Shown here: one piece after another, positions 33,009 to 42,126 of the stretch | How positions within the stretch are numbered: position 1 is the stretch's first letter | How the letters are laid out: every line of letters begins with the position of its first letter | Source of the DNA: Planctomycetota bacterium | Lineage (GTDB): Bacteria; Planctomycetota; UBA1135; GCA-002686595 | Length of the DNA stretch: 64,000 bases | Direction: 5' to 3' | Assembly (NCBI GenBank): GCA_016712565.1 | Contig: JADJQU010000013.1 | Coordinates: 20,955-84,954, forward strand | Translations under genes and position numbers: made by a program | Notes under the pieces: generated by a model | What the model was told of the DNA's origin: nothing | The model's input: the letters and a program-made list of their open reading frames with translations, nothing else | Database searches by the model: none

Positions 33009-33785
33009 TCAGGATCGAACTCCCTTGATCGGGGCTCGACCGCCATTCGCGCGGGCTAGTCGACGACGTTCCAGGGCGAGCGCGATCAGCACGGCGGGCA
33101 GGACGAACAGCAGGAACTTCGAGGAGGGCGAATTCCTGGCGCTGGTCAGGGCCACTCCCAGGCTGACCGCCATGGCCACGAGGAACAGCGGCCAGGCCAG
33201 CCGGGAGCGGAGTCGCAACAGCCCGGCCGGCGCGAGGCGCAGGGCCGCCCACACGGCGAGTGAGCCCACCGCGGCGCCCGCGAACACGTCGCTGGGGTAG
33301 TGGTAGCTCGCGACCACCCGGAACGTGGCCACCAGGAGTGCCAGCAGGGCCACGGGCCAGGCGAGGCGTGGCGCGAAGAGCGCGAACGGCAGCAGGGCCG
33401 CCACCACGCTCGCCGTGTCACCGCTGGGGAACGAGCCGCCGGAGTGCCAGGGGCGCTCGCGGCCCACCAGGAACTTGAGCAGGTGCACGGGCACGGTGAT
33501 CAGCGTCAGCGACACGAGCCCCAGCACGGCGGGACGGCGCAGGCGCGAGAGGCAGGCGGCGAACAGCACCACGAGCAGCACGTCCGCCTTGCCGAAGGAC
33601 TTGATCGAGCGGAACAGGCCGTCGATCCACGGGTCGGTGGGCTCGTGGCGGCTGGCGAAGTCGCTGAGGGGCCGGTCCAGGGGGAAGATCGCCAGGGCGA
33701 TCCCCGTCGACGCCAGGGCCAGGAGCAACGCGGCCCGCTCCCGCGCCGCGCGACGGGCGTTCCCCTCCGGATCGAGCGGTGCCAT
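33009..33785 (-). CDS. PAP2-family membrane phosphatase
   Basis: A 258-residue integral membrane protein with about six helices, from the ATG at 33785. The three PAP2 motifs are present: KFLVGRERPW (Lys and Arg-Pro), SFPSGDTASV, and the third with catalytic His and Asp (VVASYHYPSDVFAG). The second motif has Asp where most members have His (PSGH), and the third has RVVAS rather than the usual SR before His; such variants exist in the family. It probably dephosphorylates a lipid phosphate such as phosphatidate or undecaprenyl diphosphate on the outer face of the inner membrane. The neighbours are the TonB-like gene upstream and the convergent hydantoinase gene, with no clear functional link. 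Confidence 0.85.
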   Translation of the reverse strand: MAPLDPEGNARRAARERAALLLALASTGIALAIFPLDRPLSDFASRHEPTDPWIDGLFRSIKSFGKADVLLVVLFAACLSRLRRPAVLGLVSLTLITVPVHLLKFLVGRERPWHSGGSFPSGDTASVVAALLPFALFAPRLAWPVALLALLVATFRVVASYHYPSDVFAGAAVGSLAVWAALRLAPAGLLRLRSRLAWPLFLVAMAVSLGVALTSARNSPSSKFLLFVLPAVLIALALERRRLARANGGRAPIKGVRS

Positions 33786-33854
33786 GGGGCAGAGAGCATC
33801 GCCGATCCCGCGCCGCGGCCACAAGGGCCCCGTGCCGGTCGCGGGGAGCGACTG

Positions 33855-34796
33855 CTAGCCGAAGGCGCCCGTGAGGCGGAACGTGTAGCGGTGGTTGGCC
33901 AGGGCCTCCACCGGCGTGCCGTTGCGCGTGGCGGGCTTGAAGACCCAGTCCCAGGCGGCATCCACGGCGCAGTCGTCGATGCGCGGGTAGCCGCTGGACT
34001 CGATCACGCGCACGTCGACGACCTTGCCGTCCACGCCGACCTTCATTTCCAGGAGCACGCTGCCCTGCTCGCCCAGGCGCTGGGACTGCCTGGGGAATTC
34101 CGCGCGGGCCATCGAAAGCACTTCGGGATAGACGTAGACCTCGGCTTCCTTGGCCGGTGCGGGCTGGGGCTCGCCGCAGCAATCGCTGACGTGGGCAGCC
34201 CGAGCAAGCCCCATCTGCAACCCCAGGGCCTCCTGGCGGGCGAGGCGCCAGGAGTCCCGCGGGTCGCCGATCACCTCGTCGAGGGAGCGTGCCGCCGCGG
34301 CACTCGGGGGCGGGCTTTCGGCCGCGGCGAAGCTCTCGGACGCGGGCCGATCCGGTAGGGGCGCATCCGGCGCGGTCTCGGCGAGCCTGGGGGATTCCTC
34401 GGCCGGGGCGGAATCCACGGGCCGTTCCAGGGGACGTTCCCGTTCCTCGGCGGCCGCGGGCGGGGCGGGGGCTTCAGCCCGGGCTTCGGACGACTCCACC
34501 AGGATCACCGCGCCGGAGGCCTCCACGCCGCTGCGCTGCTGGTAGGCGGCTCCCCCGGCGATCCCCGCCACCAGGAGCAGGGCGTGCAGGGTGGTCGAGG
34601 CGGCCAGGAAGCGGCTGAAGGAGCTCTCGGTGCCGGAACGCCGGCGGGCACGGATCCGCGGCCCGCCGGCCCCGGAATTCGCGGGGGAAGGGGGGCCCAC
34701 GGGCATGGAAACGCCTGCCTGGGCCGCAGGGTTCACGGCACGGGTCCCGCTCTGGCCCCCCAGGGAAGGGAGCGCGCCTGCCTCGGTGTGCGTCAC
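33855..34796 (-). CDS. TonB-family energy transducer
   Basis: A 313-residue protein with the TonB layout: a cytoplasmic leader of 60 residues, one membrane segment (ASTTLHALLLVAGIAGGAAY), a Pro/Ala/Glu-rich spacer (EAPAPPAAAEERERPLERPV) and a C-terminal TonB domain (FPRQSQRLGEQGSVLLEMKV, VIESSGYPRIDDCAVDAAWD, WVFKPATRNGTPV). TonB transmits proton-motive force to outer-membrane receptors. A CC pair (SDCCGEPQPAP) lies before the domain. No ExbB/ExbD genes or TonB-dependent receptor are in the window, so its partner is unknown. It confirms a diderm envelope, as does the outer-membrane barrel at 40403. Confidence 0.87.
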   Translation of the reverse strand: MTHTEAGALPSLGGQSGTRAVNPAAQAGVSMPVGPPSPANSGAGGPRIRARRRSGTESSFSRFLAASTTLHALLLVAGIAGGAAYQQRSGVEASGAVILVESSEARAEAPAPPAAAEERERPLERPVDSAPAEESPRLAETAPDAPLPDRPASESFAAAESPPPSAAAARSLDEVIGDPRDSWRLARQEALGLQMGLARAAHVSDCCGEPQPAPAKEAEVYVYPEVLSMARAEFPRQSQRLGEQGSVLLEMKVGVDGKVVDVRVIESSGYPRIDDCAVDAAWDWVFKPATRNGTPVEALANHRYTFRLTGAFG

Positions 34797-35048
34797 GGGG
34801 GCATTCTAGTCCGCGACGGACCCGGCGCGCGCTCGGTCCGCGGCCCGCCGGGCACTCGATGCCAGCGGCCCCCGCCCGGGCTCCCGGCCACGGCGCTTCC
34901 AGGGCGAAGCGCGCGGCTCCGGAGGGCGGTTCCGGGCCCCAGGACTCAAGAAAAGAGGCCCGGCGGGCCGAATGGCGCCTCCGGGAAGGCCCGCCCCTGG
35001 GCGGCCGCTCCCGCGCTCGCCTCCACCAGAACACACCCGGGACACTCC

Positions 35049-36065
35049 ATGGTTCGTCCGACTCCGCTCCTCGCCGCCCTGTCGTTCCTGACCCTCTGCC
35101 TCGGCTTCCTCGGCTGCGCAAGCGGCGAGAAGCGCGAGGGCCTGGCCCGTGTCGACGAACTGCTGACTCGCGTCGAGCAGGTGCAAATCGAGTCACTGGC
35201 CGCGCGCGAGAAGGCCAGCGCCGCCTTCGACGCCTACGGCGTGATCGTGGCCCCTGACTTCGAGGGCGATCCGATGGTGGCCTTCACCGACCTGGTGGCC
35301 AAGATCGAGGGCTCCAAGCTGCAGGCCAAGAAGCTCGAGGACACGGTCGGCCCCATGCGCGAGCTGGCGGACAGCGTGTTCCGCGCCTGGACCACGGACC
35401 TCGAGAAGTTCGGCAACTCCAGCCTGCGCCAGGCGAGCCAGGCGCGCCTGGCCGAAACGCGCTCGCGCTACTCGGCCGTCCACGACGCCACTGTCGCGGC
35501 CCTGGTCTCGATCAATGCCTTCAACGCCGACCTGGGAGACCAGGCCCTGTTCCTGGAGCACGACTTCAATGCCGCGGCGGTCACCGTGATCGCGGCGGAA
35601 GTGCCGGCGCTGACGAATCAGGCCCGCGACCTGAGCGCGCGTCTGAACGAATGCGTGACGGCGTCGAAGCGCTACATCGCCTCCAGCTCGCTGCGCGGCC
35701 AGCTCGACGGACCCAAGCCCAAGGAAGAGCCCCAGGTGGTGGTCCAGACGCCCGCCGCGCCCGTGCGCAAGCTGCCGAACCCCATGGCGGACGGAGAGGA
35801 CACCGCCCAGGGAACGACCGCCGAGCCGGCCGCCCCGGCGTTGGTGGCTCCGGCCAAGCGCCGCCCGCGCGTGGATCCCAACGCGCCGCCGGTGAACACG
35901 GCGCCCCCGGTCAGCGCCCCGGAAAACACGCAGCCCGCGAACACGCAGCCCGTGGCCCAGCCCATGGACAACCTGCCGGCGCCGCTGCCGAAGCCGGACA
36001 CCGATCTCAAGCCTGCGCCCGCGCCTCTCCCCGCCCAAGGGGGCGGGAACGGCGGAGGTCGCTGA
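35049..36065 (+). CDS. DUF2959-family lipoprotein with Pro/Ala-rich tail
   Basis: A 338-residue lipoprotein; the ATG at 35049 begins a signal peptide with lipobox (LSFLTLCLGFLGC). Residues about 30-215 are helical coiled-coil-like sequence (RVDELLTRVEQVQIESLAAR, FEGDPMVAFTDLVAKIEGSK, ARLAETRSRYSAVHDATVAA, ASKRYIASSSLRG) matching DUF2959 proteins, whose role is unknown. The last 110 residues are a low-complexity Pro/Ala/Asn linker (VNTAPPVSAPENTQPANTQP), probably spanning the periplasm or cell wall. The upstream frame is open to 34584 but does not read as protein. It is divergent from the TonB gene and lies 70 bases before the multiheme operon. Confidence 0.8.
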   Translation: MVRPTPLLAALSFLTLCLGFLGCASGEKREGLARVDELLTRVEQVQIESLAAREKASAAFDAYGVIVAPDFEGDPMVAFTDLVAKIEGSKLQAKKLEDTVGPMRELADSVFRAWTTDLEKFGNSSLRQASQARLAETRSRYSAVHDATVAALVSINAFNADLGDQALFLEHDFNAAAVTVIAAEVPALTNQARDLSARLNECVTASKRYIASSSLRGQLDGPKPKEEPQVVVQTPAAPVRKLPNPMADGEDTAQGTTAEPAAPALVAPAKRRPRVDPNAPPVNTAPPVSAPENTQPANTQPVAQPMDNLPAPLPKPDTDLKPAPAPLPAQGGGNGGGR

Positions 36066-36135
36066 GCGCCGCCCCGGCTGACGCCGCGGGGCGAACGCCG
36101 CTCGCGTCGCGGCGCGGGCCCGAGGCCATGAATCC

Positions 36136-38304
36136 ATGAGCTGGACGCTGCTCGCCACCGTCGTGGTGCTGCTCGGGGCGGCATTGCTCGTGGCCCTCGC
36201 GCGCCGGGCCGAATTGCGGCGCATGGACGTGGTCAACGGTTCCCGTTGCGTGGGCCACGCGGCCTGCGAGCGCGAGTGCCCCACCGGGGCGATTCACATC
36301 ACGCTGGCGAACCTGGAGGAGCGCCGCGACGTGCCGGCGCTGACGCAGGAACTCGAGGCCGTCGGGACACCGGGCCTGTTCCTGGCGGGCGAGGTCACCG
36401 CCCACGCGCTGATCAAGAACGCCATCGACCAGGGCGTGGCCGTGGCCCGCGAGGTGGCCCAGCGCACGGCCGTCCCCGCGCGCGACGGCGAACTCTTGGA
36501 CCTGTGCATCGTCGGCGCGGGACCGGCGGGCCTGGGCTGTGCCCTGGAGGCCAAGGAGCACGGGCTTTCCTTCGTGATCCTGGACCAGGAATCCTGCGTG
36601 GGCGGCACCGTGGCCAAGTACCCCCGGCGCAAGCTGGTGGTGACGCAGCCGGTGGAACTGCCGCGCCACGGCAAGCTCGCGCAACTGGAGTACAGCAAGG
36701 AAGAGCTGGTGGAGCTGTGGGACGAGCTCGCGCGCGCCGAAGAGCTCCCGCTCCTCGGCGGAGTCGTCTTCGAGCGCGCGGAACGGCACGGGGACGGCAC
36801 GTTCACGGTCCACGCCGGAGCAGAGCGCGTGCGCGCCCGGCACGTGTGCCTGGCCCTGGGCCGACGCGGCACGCCCAACCGGCTCGGCGTGCCCGGCGAG
36901 GACCTCTCCAAAGTCGCCTACAGCCTGCTGGACGCCCATTCGTTCCAGGGACGGCGCATTGCCGTCGTGGGCGGCGGCGACAGCGCCGTGGAGACCGCGC
37001 TGGCCCTGGCGGAGCAACCGGGCAACGCGGTGCTGCTCACCTACCGCGGCGAAAGCTTCCACCGCATTCGGGCCCGCAACCAGACACGGCTCGAGGAGGC
37101 CCTGGCGGAGGGCAGCCTGCGCGTGGCCCTCTCGAGCCGCGTCGTGGCCATTGAACCCGAGAGCGTGCTGCTGGAGCACCGTCCCTCGCGGGAGAGCACG
37201 CCCGCGGCGCTGCCCGCCCAGGGCCCCGCGTCCGACGCGGGCACCGGGATCCTGCCCGAGTCGCGCGTCGCCACGCTGCGCGCGGGCGAAACGGAATTGG
37301 AGCGCGTGCCCAACGACGAAGTGTTCGTGATGATCGGCGGCGCGGCGCCCCTGGAGCGCCTGGAGCGCTCGGGCGTGTCCTTCGATCCGGCCCTGCGCGA
37401 GCGGCCCGCCGCCCCGGGGGAACAGGGCACCGGCCTGCTGCGGGCCCTGTGCGTGGCCTTCCTGCTGGCCCTGGGGACGCTGAGCTTCGCCCTGTGGAAC
37501 GCCGACTACTACCTCGTGGCGCCGGATCTGCGGGCCACCGTGGAGAAGCACGGCCTCTTGCGCTCGGGTCGCGGCCTCGGTCTCGCCTTCGGCATCGCCG
37601 CCACGCTGCTCGTGGCCTTCAACCTGCTCTACCTGGCGCGCCGCGCCAATCGACCCTGGATGCGCCTCGGCAGCCTGCGGGCCTGGATGACGAGCCACAT
37701 GGTCACCGGCATCCTGGCCCTGCTGGCGGCCCTGCTGCACGCCGCCATGTCGCCGCGGGAGACCGTGGGCGGACATGCCCTGTGGTCCCTGGCCGTGCTG
37801 CTCGCCACCGGGGCCGTCGGGCGCTACTTCTATGCCTGGATCCCCCGGGCGGCCAACGGGCGCGAACTGCAGCTCGAGGAGCTCAGGGCCCGCCTGGACC
37901 GCGAGGTCGATCGCTGGGGCGCGGGCGAGCGCCACTTCTTCGAGCGCGTGCGCGCGGAACTGTCCGCCCTGGTGGAGCGCCGCCAGTGGAAGAGCTCCTT
38001 CCTGGGCCGCGTCACGGCCATGTTCTTCGGTCAGCGGGAACTGGCGGCCGCGGCGGCGCGCCTGCGCAAGGAGGGGCAGGCGGCCGGCCTGGATCCCGCG
38101 CGCATCGAGGAGGCCGTGCACCTGGCACGTGAGGCGGGCTCCACGGCCCTGCGCGCGGCCCACCTGGAGGACCTGCGGGCCGTCCTGAACACCTGGCGCT
38201 ACCTCCACCGCTGGGTGGCGGCCCTGATGGTCCTGCTGGTCGTCCTGCACGTGGCCTACGTGCTCACGTATACGTCGGGATTGACCGATCTGGGGGGACT
38301 GTGA
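36136..38304 (+). CDS. FAD/NAD(P)-dependent oxidoreductase fused to an N-terminal Fe-S-like motif and a C-terminal membrane domain
   Basis: A 722-residue fusion. An N-terminal helix (LLATVVVLLGAALLVALA) is followed by a ferredoxin-like motif CVGHAACERECPTGAI, with Cys38, Cys44 and Cys48 and His41 where the second Cys is expected. A thioredoxin-reductase/YpdA-like flavoprotein follows: FAD loop LCIVGAGPAGLGCALEA, NAD(P) loop IAVVGGGDSAVETALALAE. The last 290 residues have about six membrane helices with His residues (MTSHMVTGILALLAALLHA, YLHRWVAALMVLLVVLHVAY) placed to bind b-type hemes. It would oxidise NAD(P)H and pass electrons across the inner membrane. The next gene, a 23-heme cytochrome, overlaps it as GTGA, so it is the likely electron acceptor. 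Heme binding and direction of flow are inferred. Confidence 0.82.
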   Translation: MSWTLLATVVVLLGAALLVALARRAELRRMDVVNGSRCVGHAACERECPTGAIHITLANLEERRDVPALTQELEAVGTPGLFLAGEVTAHALIKNAIDQGVAVAREVAQRTAVPARDGELLDLCIVGAGPAGLGCALEAKEHGLSFVILDQESCVGGTVAKYPRRKLVVTQPVELPRHGKLAQLEYSKEELVELWDELARAEELPLLGGVVFERAERHGDGTFTVHAGAERVRARHVCLALGRRGTPNRLGVPGEDLSKVAYSLLDAHSFQGRRIAVVGGGDSAVETALALAEQPGNAVLLTYRGESFHRIRARNQTRLEEALAEGSLRVALSSRVVAIEPESVLLEHRPSRESTPAALPAQGPASDAGTGILPESRVATLRAGETELERVPNDEVFVMIGGAAPLERLERSGVSFDPALRERPAAPGEQGTGLLRALCVAFLLALGTLSFALWNADYYLVAPDLRATVEKHGLLRSGRGLGLAFGIAATLLVAFNLLYLARRANRPWMRLGSLRAWMTSHMVTGILALLAALLHAAMSPRETVGGHALWSLAVLLATGAVGRYFYAWIPRAANGRELQLEELRARLDREVDRWGAGERHFFERVRAELSALVERRQWKSSFLGRVTAMFFGQRELAAAAARLRKEGQAAGLDPARIEEAVHLAREAGSTALRAAHLEDLRAVLNTWRYLHRWVAALMVLLVVLHVAYVLTYTSGLTDLGGL

Positions 38305-40406
38305 AGCTCCCCGGTGTCCGTTTCTGGCTGGCCGCGCTGTCGCTCGCCCTGGTGGTGGGCATTGCCGTCGTGGACCTGCGCCGCACTTCGCCGGGGGAGC
38401 TGTCGCGGGCCCATGCACGGGACGAGAAACTGGAGGGCGGCGCCAACTGCAGCGCCTGCCACGGCGGGTTCTTCTCCGGCATGACCGAGTCCTGCTCGGA
38501 GTGCCACGAGCCCATCTCCGAGCAGATCGAGAATGCGAGCGGCCTGCACGGGACCATCGGCGATCGCGCCCGGGCCGAGCAGTGCTCCAGCTGCCACTCC
38601 GAGCACCACGGCCCCGGCTTCGAGCTGGTGAACCGCCAGAGCTTCCTCCTGGCGGGCGTGAGCGATCCCCAGGAGTTCGACCACCAGCGCATCGGCTGGC
38701 GCATGGACGGCGCGCACCTGGACCTCGCCTGTTCTGAATGCCACGAACACGCCTTCGCGCCCGTGCTGCCCGAGGGCGCCAAGCGCTTCATCGGCCTGGA
38801 ACAGGACTGCGCCTCCTGCCACGAGGACCCCCACGAGGGCCGCATGAAGGCGAGCTGCGCCAGCTGCCACGGTCAGGCCACCTGGCAGGGCATGAACGCC
38901 GTGGGCCACGAGAAGCACCTGTGGCTGGTGGGCGGCCACGGCGATCTCGACTGCCGCCAATGCCACGCCAAGGACACCTCCCGGGCCCTGGAGGCCATGG
39001 AAAAGGACGGCCCGCCCCTCACGCCGCGCACCTGCGTGGACTGCCACGATTCGCCCCACGCGGCGGCCTTCGTCGCCGGCAACGTGACCGGCTTCGCCGG
39101 CCTGCCCGACAACGCCTGCATCGTCTGCCACGGAGCCGAGCACGAGACCTTCCGCGACGAGCGGCTGGTGCTCACGCCCGAGCAGCACCTGAAGAGCGGT
39201 TTCCCGGTGGACGTGCCCCACGACGAGGTGCAGTGCGACAAGTGCCACGCTCCCGAGGCGAGCTTCGCCCAGCGCTACCCCGGCCGATCTCCCGACCAGT
39301 GCAGTCGCTGCCACGCCGACGCGCACGCGGGCCAGTTCGCCGAGGGCCCCTTCGCGACCGGGGACTGCCTCGCCTGCCACGAGCGCACGCGCTGGACGCC
39401 CCACACCTTCGACGTCGAGAAGCACGGACTGGCGGAGTTCACGCTGACGGGCAGCCACGCGACCACGGAGTGCAACGACTGCCACGAGGACCCGCCGAGC
39501 AAGGAGTACGCGCGCCTGTTCCGCGGCCATCCCGGCCAGTGCGAGGATTGCCACGCCGACGTGCACGGGACGATCTTCGCCACGCGGACCTCCGTGCTCT
39601 CGCCCTTGCCCCAGGGCGAGTGCGCGCGCTGCCACGGCACGCAGACCTTCGCCGAGGGCGCGCGCGAGAAGTTCGACCACAGCGCTTGGACCGGATTCGT
39701 GGTGGACGGCGCCCACGCCCAGGCCGAATGCGAGGTCTGCCACGTGCCGCGCGCCGAGCCGGACCTGGACAAGCGCCGCTTCGGCCGCGTCGAGGAGCAC
39801 TTCGACCGCCATCGGGGCTGCTTCTCCTGCCACCAGGATCCCCACGAGGGCCGCTTCGACGACCCGCGCTTCCCGTCCGTGGTGGACCAGAAGCAGGACT
39901 GCGCCCGCTGCCACGACACCACCTCGTTCCGCAACCTCTGGCACGACTTCGACCACGGCCGCTGGACGGACTTCGAGCTGCGCGACGGCCATCGAACCGC
40001 CCGCTGCTCCGACTGCCACACGCCGCGGCCCAAGGACGGCTTCGGCAGGAGCTGGGAGCCCGCCCTGGGCACGGGCTGCGCCGACTGCCACGACGACCCC
40101 CATGGGGGCCAGTTCGCGCCGGCGGCGGGGGCGGCCGACCTCTTGACGGGCGCCACCGACTGCGCCGCCTGCCATGACGAGGGCGCCCGCCGCTTCTCGA
40201 CCTTCGACCACGAGCGCGACTCGCGCTTCCCCCTGGGCGAGACCCACCGCAACGTGGCCTGTGACAAGTGCCACCTCCCCGAACCCAACCCGGTCCTGGA
40301 GAACGGCCCGGCCGTCATCCGATACAGGCCCCTGGGAGTGGAGTGCTCCGATTGCCACGGCGTGCACGAGGAAGTGCTGCTGCGGCGCAAGCCGGTGAAG
40401 AGATGA
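38301..40406 (+). CDS. 23-heme c-type cytochrome
   Basis: A 701-residue protein with 23 CXXCH motifs counted along the sequence, the first NCSACHGG and the last ECSDCHGV. An N-terminal hydrophobic stretch (FWLAALSLALVVGIAVVDL) works as signal or membrane anchor. The hemes are spaced in CXXCH pairs about 20-40 residues apart with many free His residues (HEDPHEGR, HADAHAGQF, HQDPHEGRF) suitable as axial ligands, giving a wire-like chain in the periplasm. It belongs to the broad multiheme c3/doubled-CXXCH group. It is overlapped at both ends (GTGA with the flavoprotein, ATGA with the barrel), so the three are made together. It is the likely carrier from the inner-membrane oxidoreductase to the outer-membrane module. 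Confidence 0.92.
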   Translation: MKLPGVRFWLAALSLALVVGIAVVDLRRTSPGELSRAHARDEKLEGGANCSACHGGFFSGMTESCSECHEPISEQIENASGLHGTIGDRARAEQCSSCHSEHHGPGFELVNRQSFLLAGVSDPQEFDHQRIGWRMDGAHLDLACSECHEHAFAPVLPEGAKRFIGLEQDCASCHEDPHEGRMKASCASCHGQATWQGMNAVGHEKHLWLVGGHGDLDCRQCHAKDTSRALEAMEKDGPPLTPRTCVDCHDSPHAAAFVAGNVTGFAGLPDNACIVCHGAEHETFRDERLVLTPEQHLKSGFPVDVPHDEVQCDKCHAPEASFAQRYPGRSPDQCSRCHADAHAGQFAEGPFATGDCLACHERTRWTPHTFDVEKHGLAEFTLTGSHATTECNDCHEDPPSKEYARLFRGHPGQCEDCHADVHGTIFATRTSVLSPLPQGECARCHGTQTFAEGAREKFDHSAWTGFVVDGAHAQAECEVCHVPRAEPDLDKRRFGRVEEHFDRHRGCFSCHQDPHEGRFDDPRFPSVVDQKQDCARCHDTTSFRNLWHDFDHGRWTDFELRDGHRTARCSDCHTPRPKDGFGRSWEPALGTGCADCHDDPHGGQFAPAAGAADLLTGATDCAACHDEGARRFSTFDHERDSRFPLGETHRNVACDKCHLPEPNPVLENGPAVIRYRPLGVECSDCHGVHEEVLLRRKPVKR

Positions 40407-42118
40407 TGCCGCGCGACCTGTTCTCGATCCTTGGTGCACTGCCCGCGGTCCTGCTGTGGGCCCCGGCCTCCGCCCAGGAGCCGGGCGAGTTCGTCCAGGT
40501 CGAGATGCGCGTCGTCGCCGGCCGGCCCGGGGCCGTGACGCTCGACCGCGGTGCCGAGGACGGCCTGCGGCGCGGCGACCGCGTGACGCTGCGCCTCAAG
40601 GACGGCAGCTCGATGCAGGGCAGCGTGACCCGCGTCGAGGAGCGCGGCGCCGCCGCGGAGCTCGACGACCTCACCTTCGTGGCTCCCGCGGGAACGCGGG
40701 TGGAGTGCCTGGTGCCCTCCGCGCGCCTCGCGGCGCCGCCCCCCCAGGATCCGCCGGACCCGCAGAATCCGTTGGCCAGGCCGCCGGCCGCGGGCGGCGC
40801 GCGTCCAGCGGCTCCGCCCCACGCGCCCTGGCCCGAGCGCGCCGACGGCTGGTCCGAGGGCCAGCCCCTGCTGGCTCGCGTGCGGCCCTTGCGGCCCCTG
40901 GAACGCCGGGCCAGCACCCACGGCCGGCTCTACTCGATCTTCGACCTGGCCTACAGCACCGAGGACGAGCGCTTCGACGGCTTCGCGCGCTTCGGCAGCT
41001 CGCTCACGATGGAGAACCACCTGGGCCGCGGCGAGCGCCTGGAGTTCGACGGCGAGGTCAACTATCGCAACACGACCGTGCCGGACGACGACGACGAGAG
41101 CGTCGCCCACCTGCGCCTCGACCGGGCCTCCTACGCCGTGGGCGGCACGCGCTTCGAGGCGGACCGCATGGAGTTCGGACGCTTCCTGCAGCACAACCTG
41201 CCGGAATTCGGCGTCGTGGACGGGGCCGAGTGGGGCCGGCGCTTCACCGGCGGCGATCGACTCGCGCTGAGCGCCGGGTTCATGCCCAAACCCGAGGCCA
41301 CGCCGGATTCCGTCGACGACTTCCAGGCCTCGGCCTCCTACCGTTGGGTCCACGACGAGAGCGAGCAGCTCTCGGCGGCGGCGGGCTACCAGAAGACCCT
41401 GCACCACGGCAGCTTCGACCGCGACCTGTTCCTGGCGCAGTTGCACTACCTGCCCCTGGGGGGCTGGACGTTCGCCGGCACGCTTTGGGCCGACTACTAC
41501 ACGGGCAGCGACGCGAACAAGGGCAAGGGCCTCGAACTCACGCAGGCCCACCTGAGCACGGGCAAGCGCTGGCAGGCCGGACACACGCTGCACCTGGTCT
41601 ACACGCACATGGCGTTCCCCGAGATCGACCGCGACGAGTTCATGCCGGTGACGGCCCAGCAGCTCGCGGACGACCACAACGACCGCGCTTCGCTGCAAAC
41701 CCGCATCGCCCTGGGCCGCAAGGTCCGCACCCATGCCCTGGTCGGCGGCTGGGTCGACCAGGACGATCAGGGCCGCGACGTCCAGGGTGGCTTGGAGTTC
41801 GAGGACCTGTTCTTCGATGCCACCACGATCGACGTCACCGGCTTTGCCGCCGACGCCAAGTTCCTGACCCTGGTGGGCGCCCGCGCCTCGGTCTTCCGCC
41901 GCCTCGACGGCGGTCGAGCCGGGGCCCTGTACGAGATCGCCAACTCGCGCCTCGAGGGCTTCACCGACGCCAACGACGACCTTCCCCATCACCGGCTGAG
42001 GCTCTCCTACGAGGCCTTCCTGGACGGCGGCTGGAGCCTCGCCACGCACCTCGACGGCATGCTGTGGGACAACGAGCACTCGCTGGGCCTGGGTTTCTAC
42101 CTGCAGAAGAGTTTCTGA
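40403..42118 (+). CDS. Outer-membrane beta-barrel (porin-like) protein of the cytochrome operon
   Basis: A 571-residue protein starting at the first of two ATGs, four bases before the cytochrome stop. The signal peptide (FSILGALPAVLLWAPASAQ) is followed by a small beta domain (VTLDRGAEDGLRRGDRVTLR), a Pro-rich linker (PPPQDPPDPQNPLARPPAAG) and about 390 residues of alternating amphipathic strands (YRWVHDESEQLSAAAGYQK, FFDATTIDVTGFAADAKF) ending in Phe (GLGFYLQKSF), the classical barrel-insertion signal. Size and context fit the porin part of a porin-cytochrome conduit, in the manner of MtrB/PioB, although no sequence signature of those was recognised. It is embedded between the 23-heme and 7-heme cytochromes. 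Barrel topology is firm from pattern; the conduit role is inferred. Confidence 0.8.
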   Translation: MMPRDLFSILGALPAVLLWAPASAQEPGEFVQVEMRVVAGRPGAVTLDRGAEDGLRRGDRVTLRLKDGSSMQGSVTRVEERGAAAELDDLTFVAPAGTRVECLVPSARLAAPPPQDPPDPQNPLARPPAAGGARPAAPPHAPWPERADGWSEGQPLLARVRPLRPLERRASTHGRLYSIFDLAYSTEDERFDGFARFGSSLTMENHLGRGERLEFDGEVNYRNTTVPDDDDESVAHLRLDRASYAVGGTRFEADRMEFGRFLQHNLPEFGVVDGAEWGRRFTGGDRLALSAGFMPKPEATPDSVDDFQASASYRWVHDESEQLSAAAGYQKTLHHGSFDRDLFLAQLHYLPLGGWTFAGTLWADYYTGSDANKGKGLELTQAHLSTGKRWQAGHTLHLVYTHMAFPEIDRDEFMPVTAQQLADDHNDRASLQTRIALGRKVRTHALVGGWVDQDDQGRDVQGGLEFEDLFFDATTIDVTGFAADAKFLTLVGARASVFRRLDGGRAGALYEIANSRLEGFTDANDDLPHHRLRLSYEAFLDGGWSLATHLDGMLWDNEHSLGLGFYLQKSF

Positions 42119-42126
42119 GGACCGCC

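Noticed and set aside
36007..38418. Long minus-strand frame over the flavoprotein gene
   Set aside because: Shadow in high-GC DNA; the plus-strand frame has clear FAD and NAD(P) motifs and membrane helices.
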